DNA from: Allomyces arbusculus
Taxonomy: Eukaryota; Blastocladiomycota; Blastocladiomycetes; Blastocladiales; Blastocladiaceae
NCBI GenBank assembly: GCA_027604705.1
Contig: JADHYV010000041.1
Span: forward strand, 62,001 to 126,000
Direction of reading: 5' to 3'
Length of the DNA stretch: 64,000 nucleotides
The position numbers and the translations under genes are program-made. The notes beneath the pieces were generated by a model, which worked only from the letters and a program-made list of their open reading frames with translations, was not told the origin of the DNA and ran no database searches. Position 1 is the stretch's first letter; each line of letters begins with the position of its first letter. Shown here piece by piece: positions 1-12,786 of this stretch.

Positions 1-125
1 CGACCACCGAGGCGACGCCCGCGCGTGCCCGCAAGTGCACCCGCCCCGCGATCCACGGCCACCGGACAGCGACGACCTGCTGCAGAAGTTTCTGCAACCA
101 CCACCACCGACCACGACCCCGGCAA

Positions 126-3100
126 ATGCACGACGCTGCCATGGCCGAGGCCGCCGCCGCGGCCGGGAACACAAGTGCAGCATCGTCGCTGTCTGGCCAC
201 GACGGCAATGGCCAAGGCAGCCCGCAGCAACAGCAGCAACAGCAGGCTCAACTGCAACAGCAAGCTCAACTGCAACAGCAACAGCAACAGAACCAGCAGC
301 AGCAAAATGGCGACGCCAACAGCAGCGCCGCCAACGACTCGTCGGCCGCGTCGCGCAAGACGCGCATCTCGCAGGCCTGTGTCATCTGCCGCCGCAAAAA
401 GTACCTTGATGCCCCAGCACGAACCAACCCGCCCGCCACGTCCGACCACCAGCTGACCGGCCCTCCCCTCGCTCGCAGAATCAAGTGCGACGGCGCGCGC
501 CCGGCGTGCGGGTACTGTTCGGAGTCGCAGTTCCCCTGTTACTACACGACGCCACGACGCCGCGGCCCGCCGCGCAAAATGCCCAAGCTCGACCCGGAGA
601 TTGACCTGATGCTGACGGCCAACGAGGTGGTCCCGCCCGCGGCTGCCGCGGCGCTCGCGGCGGCAGTCGCAGCTGCCGCGCAGGACGGGTCGCCGACCAT
701 GGTCCCTGCCGCGCCAATGCTCCCGCCACCACCTGCCGCTGCCACCGCGGCCAACGGCATGCGGTCGATGAGCACGGCCGACCCACCCTTGCTCGCTGGG
801 ATCCCGGACGGTCTGCGCGAGACGAATGGCGCGGAAATCGACATGGCTAGAAACAAGGTCACGTTCCTCGTCACGCTCAACAAGGACGACGTGCAGCATT
901 TGCGGAATGTCGGGCCAACGTACGTGTCGTTGTTGTCTTCTCGCCTTTGCGCGTGTGTGGTTTGGTTGCACCGTGCCCATTCTGACCGGACATTGAAGCA
1001 GCCACGGTATCCACTTTTTGCGCGAGCACTTCCCGGAACGCTTCAAGAACTCGGCCTACGTCATGGAGCACCCAGACAAGCTGCTGTGCGTTGCCGATTA
1101 CCCGCCCGAGGAGGAGCTCGATGGGCTCGACCCGCTCGAGTTGCCGCCCCTGGACTTGCAGGAGCATCTCATCGAGTTTTACTTTGAGTACCTGCGACCG
1201 TACGTTATCGATGGTCGCTCCGGTTTGGGTCGCGCGGAAGTCTCACGCGAAAACTCATGTAGATTCTTCCCGATCATGGACCGCGACCAGCTCAATTTCT
1301 ATCGCCGCGCCGAGTCGGGCGAGCGCTTCTACTTTGAGCAGCACTCGCTCTTTGCCGTGGCCGCGCAATGGATCGTGCGCCTGGGCCGACCACGACCATC
1401 AGGGTTCCAACACCCGGCGATCCACGTGCGCAAGGCCAAGAAACTGTTGCACCGCACGCTCTCGGCCGCGCCGTCCCTGTCGCGCACGTGCGGCCTGATG
1501 CTGCTCGCCATGACCGAGGCGCCCGACGGCAAGGGGTCCGCGTGGGCACTGTCCGGTCTGGCCATTCGCATCGCGCAAGACGTCGGGTTGCACCTCGATC
1601 TTGCACGACTCCCCGTGCAGTCTTTCTTCTCGGAACGGCAAATGCACCGCGTGCGCACCGTCTGGTGGTGCTGCTACGCCATGGACCGCATGCTCGCACT
1701 CGCGCTCGGCCGCGCACTGGCCATTCGCGACGAGGATTTTGCCATGCCAATGCCCGATGCGGTCCCAGGCGGTGCCGACGATCCGGCCGTACGCGACTTT
1801 TGCGTGCAGTTGCGGCTCGCACAGATCCAGGGGCAGATTGCGCATGCGAACAACGCATTTCGTGCGATTCATCGTGTCGCGTGTCTCGGCGCGCACTCGA
1901 CGGCGCTCGAGCAGTGGTTGGCGGCGTTGCCGGCGCACCTTCGGTTCTCGTTTACGGCAAGACGTGCGGAAAGCCCCTTTGCACTGCACTTGAACTTGAT
2001 TTATTACTTGACGGTGCTCACGCTGGTGCGTTGCTCCTGCTATTTCACGCACCCGACGTGATTGATCTCAAGACTGACGATGGCTCCCACGCTTGCGCAG
2101 TACCGTCCGTTCCTCGTCGACCCGATCCCCGACGGCGGCCTCGCGGCGCTGCCCAACGTGACCAACGTGTGCATGACCACGGTCAAGGCGATTCTCTACA
2201 TCTTGCAAGCTGCCCACTCGGATGGCGTCTTACCCGCGCTGTCCATGTACGTGCCGCACGCCGTGCACGTCCTGACCGTGACGCTCTACCTCGTCTGGCG
2301 CAATGCCGCGGCCGTGCCTGCGAACCCGCGCGAACTCGTCGAGTACCTGACGCAGGCCGTGCAGCTGAACGAGGGGCTCGTCTCGCACTGGCCGATCCCG
2401 CCCGCCGTCATGGACTTGACGCGTGAGATTTTGCGGGTGGTTAGTACCGAACCGCCGCCAATGCCGCCGTTTGCGGTTTCCGCGGGCCAGCCGAGTGCCG
2501 GGTTGCCGTTTGCCGCGATCAATGGGTTCGCGACGATGCCCAATGCCGCGGCGGCAGTCGCCGCACTCGCGGTCGGGAACCCGTCGGGACCCGTCGTCAC
2601 GTCGGCGTCCGCGTCGGCGTCGCCCATGTGGGGCGCGACAACCATTTCGCTTCCCGCCGCGTCGACACCGGTGTCAACGACGACCCCGGCGCCTCCGACG
2701 CCCGCCATGTGGCCGCCGCCGCCGCCGCCGCCGGGTTCGACCGCAACCGCAGCAGCGCCGCCGGCGGCGCCGCACCGCGCACTGAGTCTGAGCATGGCGA
2801 TGCCCGCACCGTCGACGTCGGCGCCCACCACGATCTACATGTCGACGCCGCCCGTTGCGCCCGCCGCCGGTCCCGGCGGGAATTCCGGGTTCCAGTCCCC
2901 CGCGACCACGGCGCTCCCGTTCCTCGCGCACGCCGCGACCCCGCTCGCGCTCGGCAGTCCCGTGCCCGGGACCCCGATCGCGTTACCACTCGGCGCGGCG
3001 GCGGTCCCGGCGCAGTATACGCCGATGCACACGCAGATATCGGCGGCGTCGGGGACTGCGGGTGCGAATGGCGGAGGGTGGGCGTTTGCGCCCGCGGATC

Positions 3101-3693
3101 CGGCGGCGGCAGCGATGGCCGCTGCGATGGCCGCCGCGCACGCGCAGCAGCAGCAGCAGCAGCAACAACAGCAGCAGCCAAGTGCGGCGGGGTTCCCGCT
3201 CATGTTTGCCGCGCAACAGGGCCCGACACCCCAAGGTCATGCGCAGCCAGCGCCGGGTACGCCGCACATTCTGCCTACCGGTAGCAACGGGGATAATGGC
3301 GCATTGATGGCGGCCATGGCGGCCGCCGCGTCCACGCCCGTCGTCGGCGGCGGAACCGCCAACGCGAGCCATCCGGCCGTGCTCATGTCGCCGTTGGTCG
3401 TGCCCGCGAATAGTGTAGCGGCATCGACGCCGGGGGTCGCGCCCGCGGCACTAGCGGCAGCGTCAAGCAGCGGTGGCCCAGACGCCCTGTTTTTGCCGTT
3501 CTTGGCGAATTCCACGGGTGGGGGTGGTGGGACGCGGCCTGGGGCCGCATTGAGTGCGGCCCTCGGTGGTGGAACGGAGGAGACGCGTGGCGGCGTGGGG
3601 GCCGCGGACCAGGTGCTCTGGTCCCAGATGCAGATGCCGCCGGATTTTTGGACGTCGGCGGCGGCGGCCACGTCGACGACGACGACGGGGTGA
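126..3693 (+). CDS. Zn2Cys6 fungal transcription factor with middle homology region
   Basis: Predicted nuclear DNA-binding regulator of about 1089 residues. Five exons: 126-400, 479-919, 1002-1199, 1263-2025 and 2101-3693. The first intron splits the zinc cluster; joining the exons gives a perfect C-x2-C-x6-C-x6-C-x2-C-x6-C binuclear cluster (CVICRRKKIKC then DGARPACGYC). The intron at 1200-1262 is in frame; removing it creates EYLRPFFPIMDR, the usual start of the fungal-specific middle homology region, which continues through MLLAMTEAPDGKGSAWALSG and WWCCYAMDRMLALALGR. A poly-Gln stretch precedes the cluster. The second half is Ala/Pro/Gly-rich with another poly-Gln run (about 3147-3177), as in activation domains. 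The frame is open to the window edge upstream of the chosen ATG, so the N-terminus may be longer. The target genes cannot be told from sequence. Confidence 0.88.
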
Positions 3694-4029
3694 GGTGGGG
3701 TGGTGTAATCAAGTAGAGTGTGATAATCCGGGAAATAGAGGTGCTTTGGCGCTGAACGTGCTGGAGCGGCGTGGGATTGTGCGCTGAGAAAACGGCGGCC
3801 AAGCGGCTCATCAGGCCGACCAGCTGGGCGCGCAGAACGAGCTCGCGTTCGGCACAACGACCCGGACGCGACAACAAGACCGACACGACGCGACCCGACA
3901 CCGCTCGCTCACCCTCGAGCGCGCCGGCTCGTGCTCCTCTCTCTCTCCCCATCTCCGCGCGACACCTCGCCGACCTCCACCCACCACCACCACCATATCC
4001 CTCCACCTTCATCCCCCTTCCTCACCACC
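3694..4029. other. intergenic region and pyrimidine-rich leader
   Basis: No coding signal. The last 120 bases are C/T-rich with CCACC repeats just before the ATG at 4030, resembling a 5' untranslated leader. Confidence 0.4.
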
Positions 4030-4533
4030 ATGTCGAACCCGACCGCGCACGGCCACGGACCGCACCAAGAATCCACGCAGTCGACGACCGCCAAGATTGC
4101 GACGCTCGGCGCGGCCGCGCTCGGCCTGATGCCGCTGCCGCCGCTCTTCTTCGAGTCGTCGTCCGACGCGTCGGCGCGCACCGCCGACCAATCCGCCCCT
4201 GGGCATCCGGAACACCGGCACGTTGCCGCGCGGCACGAGGCGATCCAGGCGCAGTCCGGCACGACGCACGATGCCGAGTGGGCGACCGACACGCACCACC
4301 ACCACGCGCCGCGCGATCACGATTCGGAATTGGTCGCCATGTTTGTCCCGCTCGATGGCGGGATGGCCGCCGGAACCGGAGGGACGACGATGGCGGCGAG
4401 CCGCGAAATGGATACGCGGGACGCGCGGCATGTCGCGCGCGATGCCGACGATACGGTGCAGGCGCCGTTCAATATGGGCGCGGTCGAAGGGCGCGACGGG
4501 CCGGCGCCGGTCGGCGCGGAGCTCGGGATCTGA
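4030..4533 (+). CDS. hypothetical small His-rich protein
   Basis: A single-exon frame of 167 residues. The start at 4030 (MSNPTAHGHG) is chosen because it follows a CACC context and a C/T-rich leader; an in-frame ATG at 3931 would add a Ser/Pro/His-rich stretch that reads like leader sequence. An Ala/Leu-rich hydrophobic patch near residues 20-40 (TLGAAALGLMPLPPLFF) is too short and Pro-broken for a confident membrane helix. Several His clusters and many Asp and Ala residues follow. I recognise no family. The GC-rich genome makes chance frames common, so translation is plausible but not proven. Confidence 0.45.
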   Translation: MSNPTAHGHGPHQESTQSTTAKIATLGAAALGLMPLPPLFFESSSDASARTADQSAPGHPEHRHVAARHEAIQAQSGTTHDAEWATDTHHHHAPRDHDSELVAMFVPLDGGMAAGTGGTTMAASREMDTRDARHVARDADDTVQAPFNMGAVEGRDGPAPVGAELGI

Positions 4534-5219
4534 GTTGGCCAAGGAGTCAAGGAGTCGCGGCACGGCGGGCAAGGCCGGGTCGAAGTGAGACACGCGCGCG
4601 CGCGCCGCCGACGATTGACGACCATGATGACGACAAAAGAGGAGCGCGTGTGCCAAGGGAGTGCGCGCCGTCGTTTGGGGCGCGCGTGTCGCGCAGAGGC
4701 GGGCGGGCGAGCCGCCAAGAGCATCCGTCATATTGTAGTCAATACATGCTTCGTCCACATCCATGCTGGATCGGCCCATGCTGCGCCGGCCGGTGGTGCG
4801 CGAGCGGGCGTGATGCCGGCGGTGATGCGCGGGTCGGCGTCGGCCGCGCTGGAGGCGTGGCGTGGAGCGTTCTGGAAGCGCCGGCGCCTCGGCGCGGTCA
4901 CGCGCTCTGGGAAAACAGGCGTCCGAGTGCTGTCGGCCCGGCACCCATGGCGCGCCTTTAGCTCGTGGCTCGTCCGCACCGCCCAAGCCGTCCGCGCGGC
5001 CGCCAACGGCGCCGTCGCGAACCGTCGTCGTCGCCGTCGTCGTCGTCGTGCTCGAGGCCGCGCTGCTAACCGCGTTTGTGCATCAACAGTCTGTGACCGC
5101 CGCCGCCAACTTGCTGCACTCGCCACCGCCGCACACCGCGAGCGCCACGCTCCTGCATCCGCGCCGCCAGCACCGAATTCACCAACACCAACCACCGCCA
5201 ACCAATCTGACACGACGCC
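4534..5219. other. intergenic region with (CGT)n microsatellite
   Basis: No coding feature can be supported. A CGT/CGC trinucleotide run lies at about 5024-5053. The last 150 bases before the PI4K start are C/A-rich and look like a promoter-proximal leader. Confidence 0.4.
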
Positions 5220-8169
<2,950 letters not shown>

Positions 8170-8571
8170 GCAAGGGGGCGCGGGATGGGGGGGGGGGGGG
8201 GGGGGTGGAGGGGATCTGTTGGGGAGTATTTAGCTGAGGGGATGTGATCGAGCGTGATGGGACGGTTGGCGCAGAATGACCATCCAAGAGATTTGAAATG
8301 CACCAGTTTGGTGTGCGCTCGATGAGCTGGTTTGGGATGGATGGGGTGGTGACCAGCCCAGACTGCCGAGGCACGAGCCGCGCTCAAGGCCTGTCGCGCA
8401 CGATATGTTCTTTCCTGTCGTGAACAGCGGCAGCCCCCTCTCCAGGTGGAAAAGCAAGGACTGGACTGGGCAAAAAAGCGAACCCAAAAACCCGGCCTGT
8501 ACTCGACCAACCAAACGCGAAGAAAACAGAATATGCACACACCCGTTCGTCCACTCCACAAACGACTCTAC
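8170..8571. other. convergent intergenic region with poly-G run
   Basis: This region lies between the 3' ends of the PI4K and NOP15-like genes. It holds a run of about 18 G at 8188-8205 and no coding signal. Confidence 0.5.
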
Positions 8572-9731
8572 CTACTTCTTCTTGCCGGCGCTCTTCTTGC
8601 TGCTCGGCGTACCCGTTGCGCTCATGCGTGCCTTCTTGGCCGCTGGCGGCTTGGTTGCCGATGCTGATGCCGGTGCGGATGCGGTCTTGGCGGGCGAGGC
8701 GGCCTTGACGGCCGGTTGCGGCGTCGTTGCCGCCTTCTTGGTGGGCACTGGCGACTCGGTAGGCTGCTCAGACTCGACGGCCTTGCGCTTGGTCGCCTTG
8801 GCGGCCGCGCGCGGTGGCGGCAGCTTCGACTTGGGCGCCTCCTTGGTCGCGGAACGCTCAACGAGCGCTGGCGCCTTCTCCTCCTCGGCCGCCTTCTCCT
8901 CGACGGGCGTCGCGTCCTCCTTTTTCTCCACCGGCGCTGCCTCATCAGCCGCCGCCTTAGTCTCCTTGAGCTCCGGCACGGGCACCGTGTAATCGATGCC
9001 AAGTTCCGAGAGCAAGGCCTGTTTCTTGGCGGCCTTGGTGACCAAGTTCTTGGCGCGCTTTTCCGCGGTCTTGGCATCGACCGTGTTATGCCGGCGCTGG
9101 TGGATCGCGGCAGTGTTGATGATACGGAACTTGCGGTCGGCGTTCTTGAAGAGGTCCGGGTGCACTTGGTCGCGCGGAATCACGCGGCACCGCAGAACGT
9201 GGCCAAAGAGGAGGTAGTTGTCCATGGTGCTCGCAACGACGTCGGCCACGGCCTCCGATTCGAATTCAATGAACGCATAGTGCTTGGACGCGCCCGTCTA
9301 GAGATGTGGAGCGTGAGCAGCAGTTCGTGCGAAAAGAGCCACAGGCACACGGGCATTACCTTCTTGTTGCGCGACAACCGCAGCCGCGTCACCTGGCCAA
9401 ACTGCGAAAAGTACTCCTTCATCTCCTTTTCGTAGAACCCGTGCGGAATACGGCCAAGGTAGACGACGCCGCGCGGCTCCTTGTCGGACGCAGCGGCCGC
9501 AGTGTCGCTGGGGGTCGCGTCGTCATAAACGGTGATTTCCGCATCGTCCTCGGCATCGTCGTCCTGGTCGTCGTCGTCGTCTTCGGACGTCTCGTCAAAC
9601 GGCAGCTCGTCCTCGGGGACAGGTGCGGGGGCGGCCTTCTTCTTCTGGGCGGCGGCCACCTTTTCGGGCTTGCTGATGGGTGACGGCTTGGGCGCGGCCT
9701 TGCGCGCGGGTTTGCTGCCGGTCTTGGCCAT
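8572..9731 (-). CDS. NOP15: Nop15/NIFK-like RRM protein, 60S ribosome biogenesis
   Basis: Nucleolar RNA-binding protein needed for pre-60S maturation in known family members. Two exons, 9360-9731 and 8572-9297 with a 62-base intron, give 365 residues. A Lys/Ala-rich N-terminus and an Asp/Glu-rich acidic tract (about residues 45-70) precede one RRM: RNP2 is GVVYLGRIP, and RNP1 spans the splice as KHYAFIEFE. After the RRM is the family signature [13 protein letters not shown] followed by [13 protein letters not shown]. The C-terminal third is a Lys/Ala/Pro-rich basic tail ending KKSAGKKK. The start at 9731 fits the beginning of the basic tail of the family and a good context; the frame is open further upstream but reads as non-coding there. 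Confidence 0.9.
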
Positions 9732-12700
9732 GGTGTCGTGCGTTGGTGTGGGGTGTGGGCGACTGTGATCTCGGCCGTGGTGGTTGCACGAGAGAGCGGC
9801 GAGAGAGACAGGCGTGTTGATCGCATCACGTGCGGGCATGCTTTCTGTCGCCGGGGGAGCAGTGCCGTTGCCTGATTTCAATACGCCAGATCCAGCGAGC
9901 TTCCACGTCACTGTCCTTCCACTCACACTGGAAATGAAATAACCACCCGTGTTTGTCAGGGCTGCAGAAAAACTGTTCAGCTTGCACTCTTGCCTGTCTT
10001 GAGTTTTCTCGGTGCTGATTTGGGGCCTGCCAGAAATTATTTGCAGTGACTGATGTCCCAATTCCGCCTGGGTGCACCATGAGTGGTTTGTGTGCCATGG
10101 GCATGCCCAATACCACCAACACTCAATGATCAAGATAAACACCCATTGATGGCGCTGGAGTCCAGGTAGGCAGAATAGACAACATAGTAGAGGCGAGTGG
10201 CCCAGCAAGAGATACAGGTTATTGCGGTGTCGCAGGACCACTGTCAAACGGCCCCCTTGACGCCTCTGCAGTGCTCTGGCAGCAGGATTCAGATCTGGCC
10301 AGCAACACCTCACGCGACCAGGTGCGATCACTGACTCCCAGCCGCTGAGCTGAGGTCGCCGGTTCAAACCCGACCTTGTTCACACCTACGGCTCACTCCT
10401 TGGCAGGCACGACCTTTCTCATTTACCTACACACCTCCTGCCGCACTTCTGCCCGCGTAAGTATGTCACGACCCTGGGCTGTTGTTTGCGGCCTGTTGCG
10501 ACCGCCTACGGCCGCCCCTTTGCTGGGACTGCTGTCATTGACGCATAACGTTGTGCACGCCCACCCTCCCCGACTGCTGTTCTTTACCATCCCGCCGCGT
10601 CCGGCCGCGGCAACTTGGGCAGTCCCTCCCTCCGCGTGGGTCGATGACGCCCGCTGAACCGTGGCGTCGCTATAGCCGGCGCGCCTTGTCTTGGTCCCAT
10701 GCCAGGTCCAGTGTGGCAGACCACAGTCCACGTGCACACAACGTGGTTGTGCATGAGCCTACCAACCAGTGGTCAGTGACGCTGGCTTCTTTTCTCTCCC
10801 CTCGCCCTTCTCTTTGGGCCAAACCGGTGGCGGCCACTGATGCTGGCCATGATGCTCTCGCTGTTTCCCCTTTGTTCGTTTTCCGCCCCATCAGCATGGC
10901 GGGTGGCGGCTCATGCGCCCCATGATGCCATCAAGCACACGGAGGTTGGCGCGCAGAAACAGTTCGCTGCTGCTACCATCGCTGATGCGTGTACTGCTGT
11001 GGGCCAAAGTCTCTCTGCTTTGTTTTGTTGTGCGCCCTGAGCGACGGAAAACATGTCCCAGAGCAGGTTCAAAGGGGCTGGTGGTCCACAGGTGGGTGCT
11101 TGTTGCGCCTGCCAGCCCTGCCCCAGAGGAAGAGATCCGCCCGCTGACGTGTTTCGTCCCTGCCGCTCAGGGTATCGTCATAGCCATTGTCGACGCGTAC
11201 GTTTTGGTTCTGAGGGCGCACAACAAGTGCCGTCCGCCCAGGTCCTATGCGCGTAGCAGCTATCCACTCTGTTGGCGGGTATGTGTGGGCCTCACTACGC
11301 TTTCTGTTGGTGCGACGTTTGAATATGACCACAACGCGCATGCCTTTGTTTGAAGCGAGCAAGACGGACCGCAACGTTCCGCGTGATCAATGCACCAGGG
11401 AACGTTTTGCAGGAGGGTTTAGCGGGTAGAGACGCTCTTGTGAGCTATCTATGGCGTTCCGTTTTGGTTTGCTCCTGCACTTGTGATCACCTGTGCCTCT
11501 TGCTGGGCTCCCCCCCCCCCCTCGCCCTTCTCCTCTGCTTGTTTTGTGTCAACATCCTGCCATCAAAGCCATTTGTGTCCCACAGCGTGAATGGTCCTTG
11601 GGCACCATCGATAATCGATTGCAGGCACTCAAAGTGTGCTCTTGAGGGTCGTTGTTGCCAATTGAGTCGTGAGCAGCTGGACCATGGTGCAATGTCGTGG
11701 ATGGCAGCAGACGCAGTGGGTGAGCTCAGTGGCAAGGCTGCGGGTTGTCCATGTTACTGGCATGTGGGGAAGCTTTCAAAACAATCCACAGCATCCCAGC
11801 TCACTGACTTGGGACTTGAACAGACACATTAACAGGTTCTACACTGTGGGGCTGTCCCCACAACGTGCCTTGCGTCAATTATATATGAAGTCGGGCAATC
11901 TTATATCCAGTGTTCCTTGTGTTGTTCAGTTGCTCGGTTTGGTTGCTCAGTTTAGTTCAGCAGCAACAAACGTGTTGACAGGAGCAGGTCCATTGCAACG
12001 CCATGCATCAGCTATGAATCCTGGCCCGTTCGTCTTCAAAATCATCATCGATAATCTTCCAAGATGTGGCCCACTTCTCCACCCAATGGTGTTGCTCAGA
12101 TGATGGTTGTTGGACGCAGACGACTTGACCACAGTGCACTGCCAATGGCATTGTGACCAAGTCAAATCGTGCTCACAGTTGTCTGGCTCGCGCATCTGTC
12201 TGCCTCGCATTAATCCTCTGTATCTGAGACTACTCTGACCGTCGTTGGCGCACGGTTGTGACCAGCGGCCACCTGACTTGGACAGAATGTATGCCATCAA
12301 GAATCCTAAAGGCATTGCTGCACTGCATTTCTCTCCATGAACAACCGCTGCTTCCGCACGCATTTGATGACTGGTTGCGCGCGAACTGCAAGGGTTTGAC
12401 GTTAAAAGTTTTCGGGTTTCAATTTCTCATGACACGATTCGCGAATGCTTTGAACCGCTCTTGCAAAAATCGCGATCGACGGCATTTGGTGTGCAACCTC
12501 AAACATGGAGACCCGGAAGTGGAAGATCCAAACGTGAGATTTGACGCGATTAGCAAACGACGACCCCGAGCTGCAACCATCAGGAACAGCGACGCGCCAA
12601 ACAACCAAGATTTCGACAATAGAAATGCATTTTCATGGCACTTAAGATGAGTTCGGAATTGAGGTGAGAATCAAAAAGGGGATAATGAGCGAGGGGAAAT

Positions 12701-12786
12701 CACGCAAGGGAGAGGGATAGGAACACAAAGCACGACCGACAACATTTTACACACTAATCGCCCGGTCAGCTGCAATACGAGCGCAT
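9732..12786. other. gene-poor, AT-richer 3-kb region with decayed duplicate sequence
   Basis: No intact gene is recognised. Frames are short and broken, and base composition is clearly less GC-rich than the flanking genes, especially 11,400-12,700. The reverse strand at 10042-10120 is a degraded copy of an exon segment at 63449-63527 (listed separately). The motif CATCGATAATC occurs at about 11607 and 12046. A run of about 11 C lies at 11511-11521. The composition and the decayed copy suggest old duplicated DNA subject to mutation at methylated CpG. Confidence 0.55.
10042..10120 (-). repeat. CpG-decayed copy of an exon segment of the gene at 62478-64000
   Basis: Aligned by eye, this reverse-strand segment matches 63449-63527 (+) over 79 bases with 16 differences and no gaps. 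Twelve differences are C-to-T or G-to-A going from the intact copy to this one, most of them at CpG. The translation keeps [20 protein letters not shown] against GVPMAHNPLMVHPDGIGTSV. Similarity fades beyond these limits. It is a pseudogene fragment or a shared dispersed repeat. Confidence 0.7.

Noticed and set aside
10350-10378. tRNA T-arm or SINE-like B box (GGTTCAAACCC)
   Set aside because: The stem has a mismatch, and no D-arm, anticodon arm or acceptor stem can be paired at the right spacing; the only A-box-like sequence is about 160 bases away.
9840-12700. Transposable element as the source of the gene-poor region
   Set aside because: No transposase, reverse transcriptase or integrase motif and no terminal repeats could be found; only the one decayed coding copy is certain.
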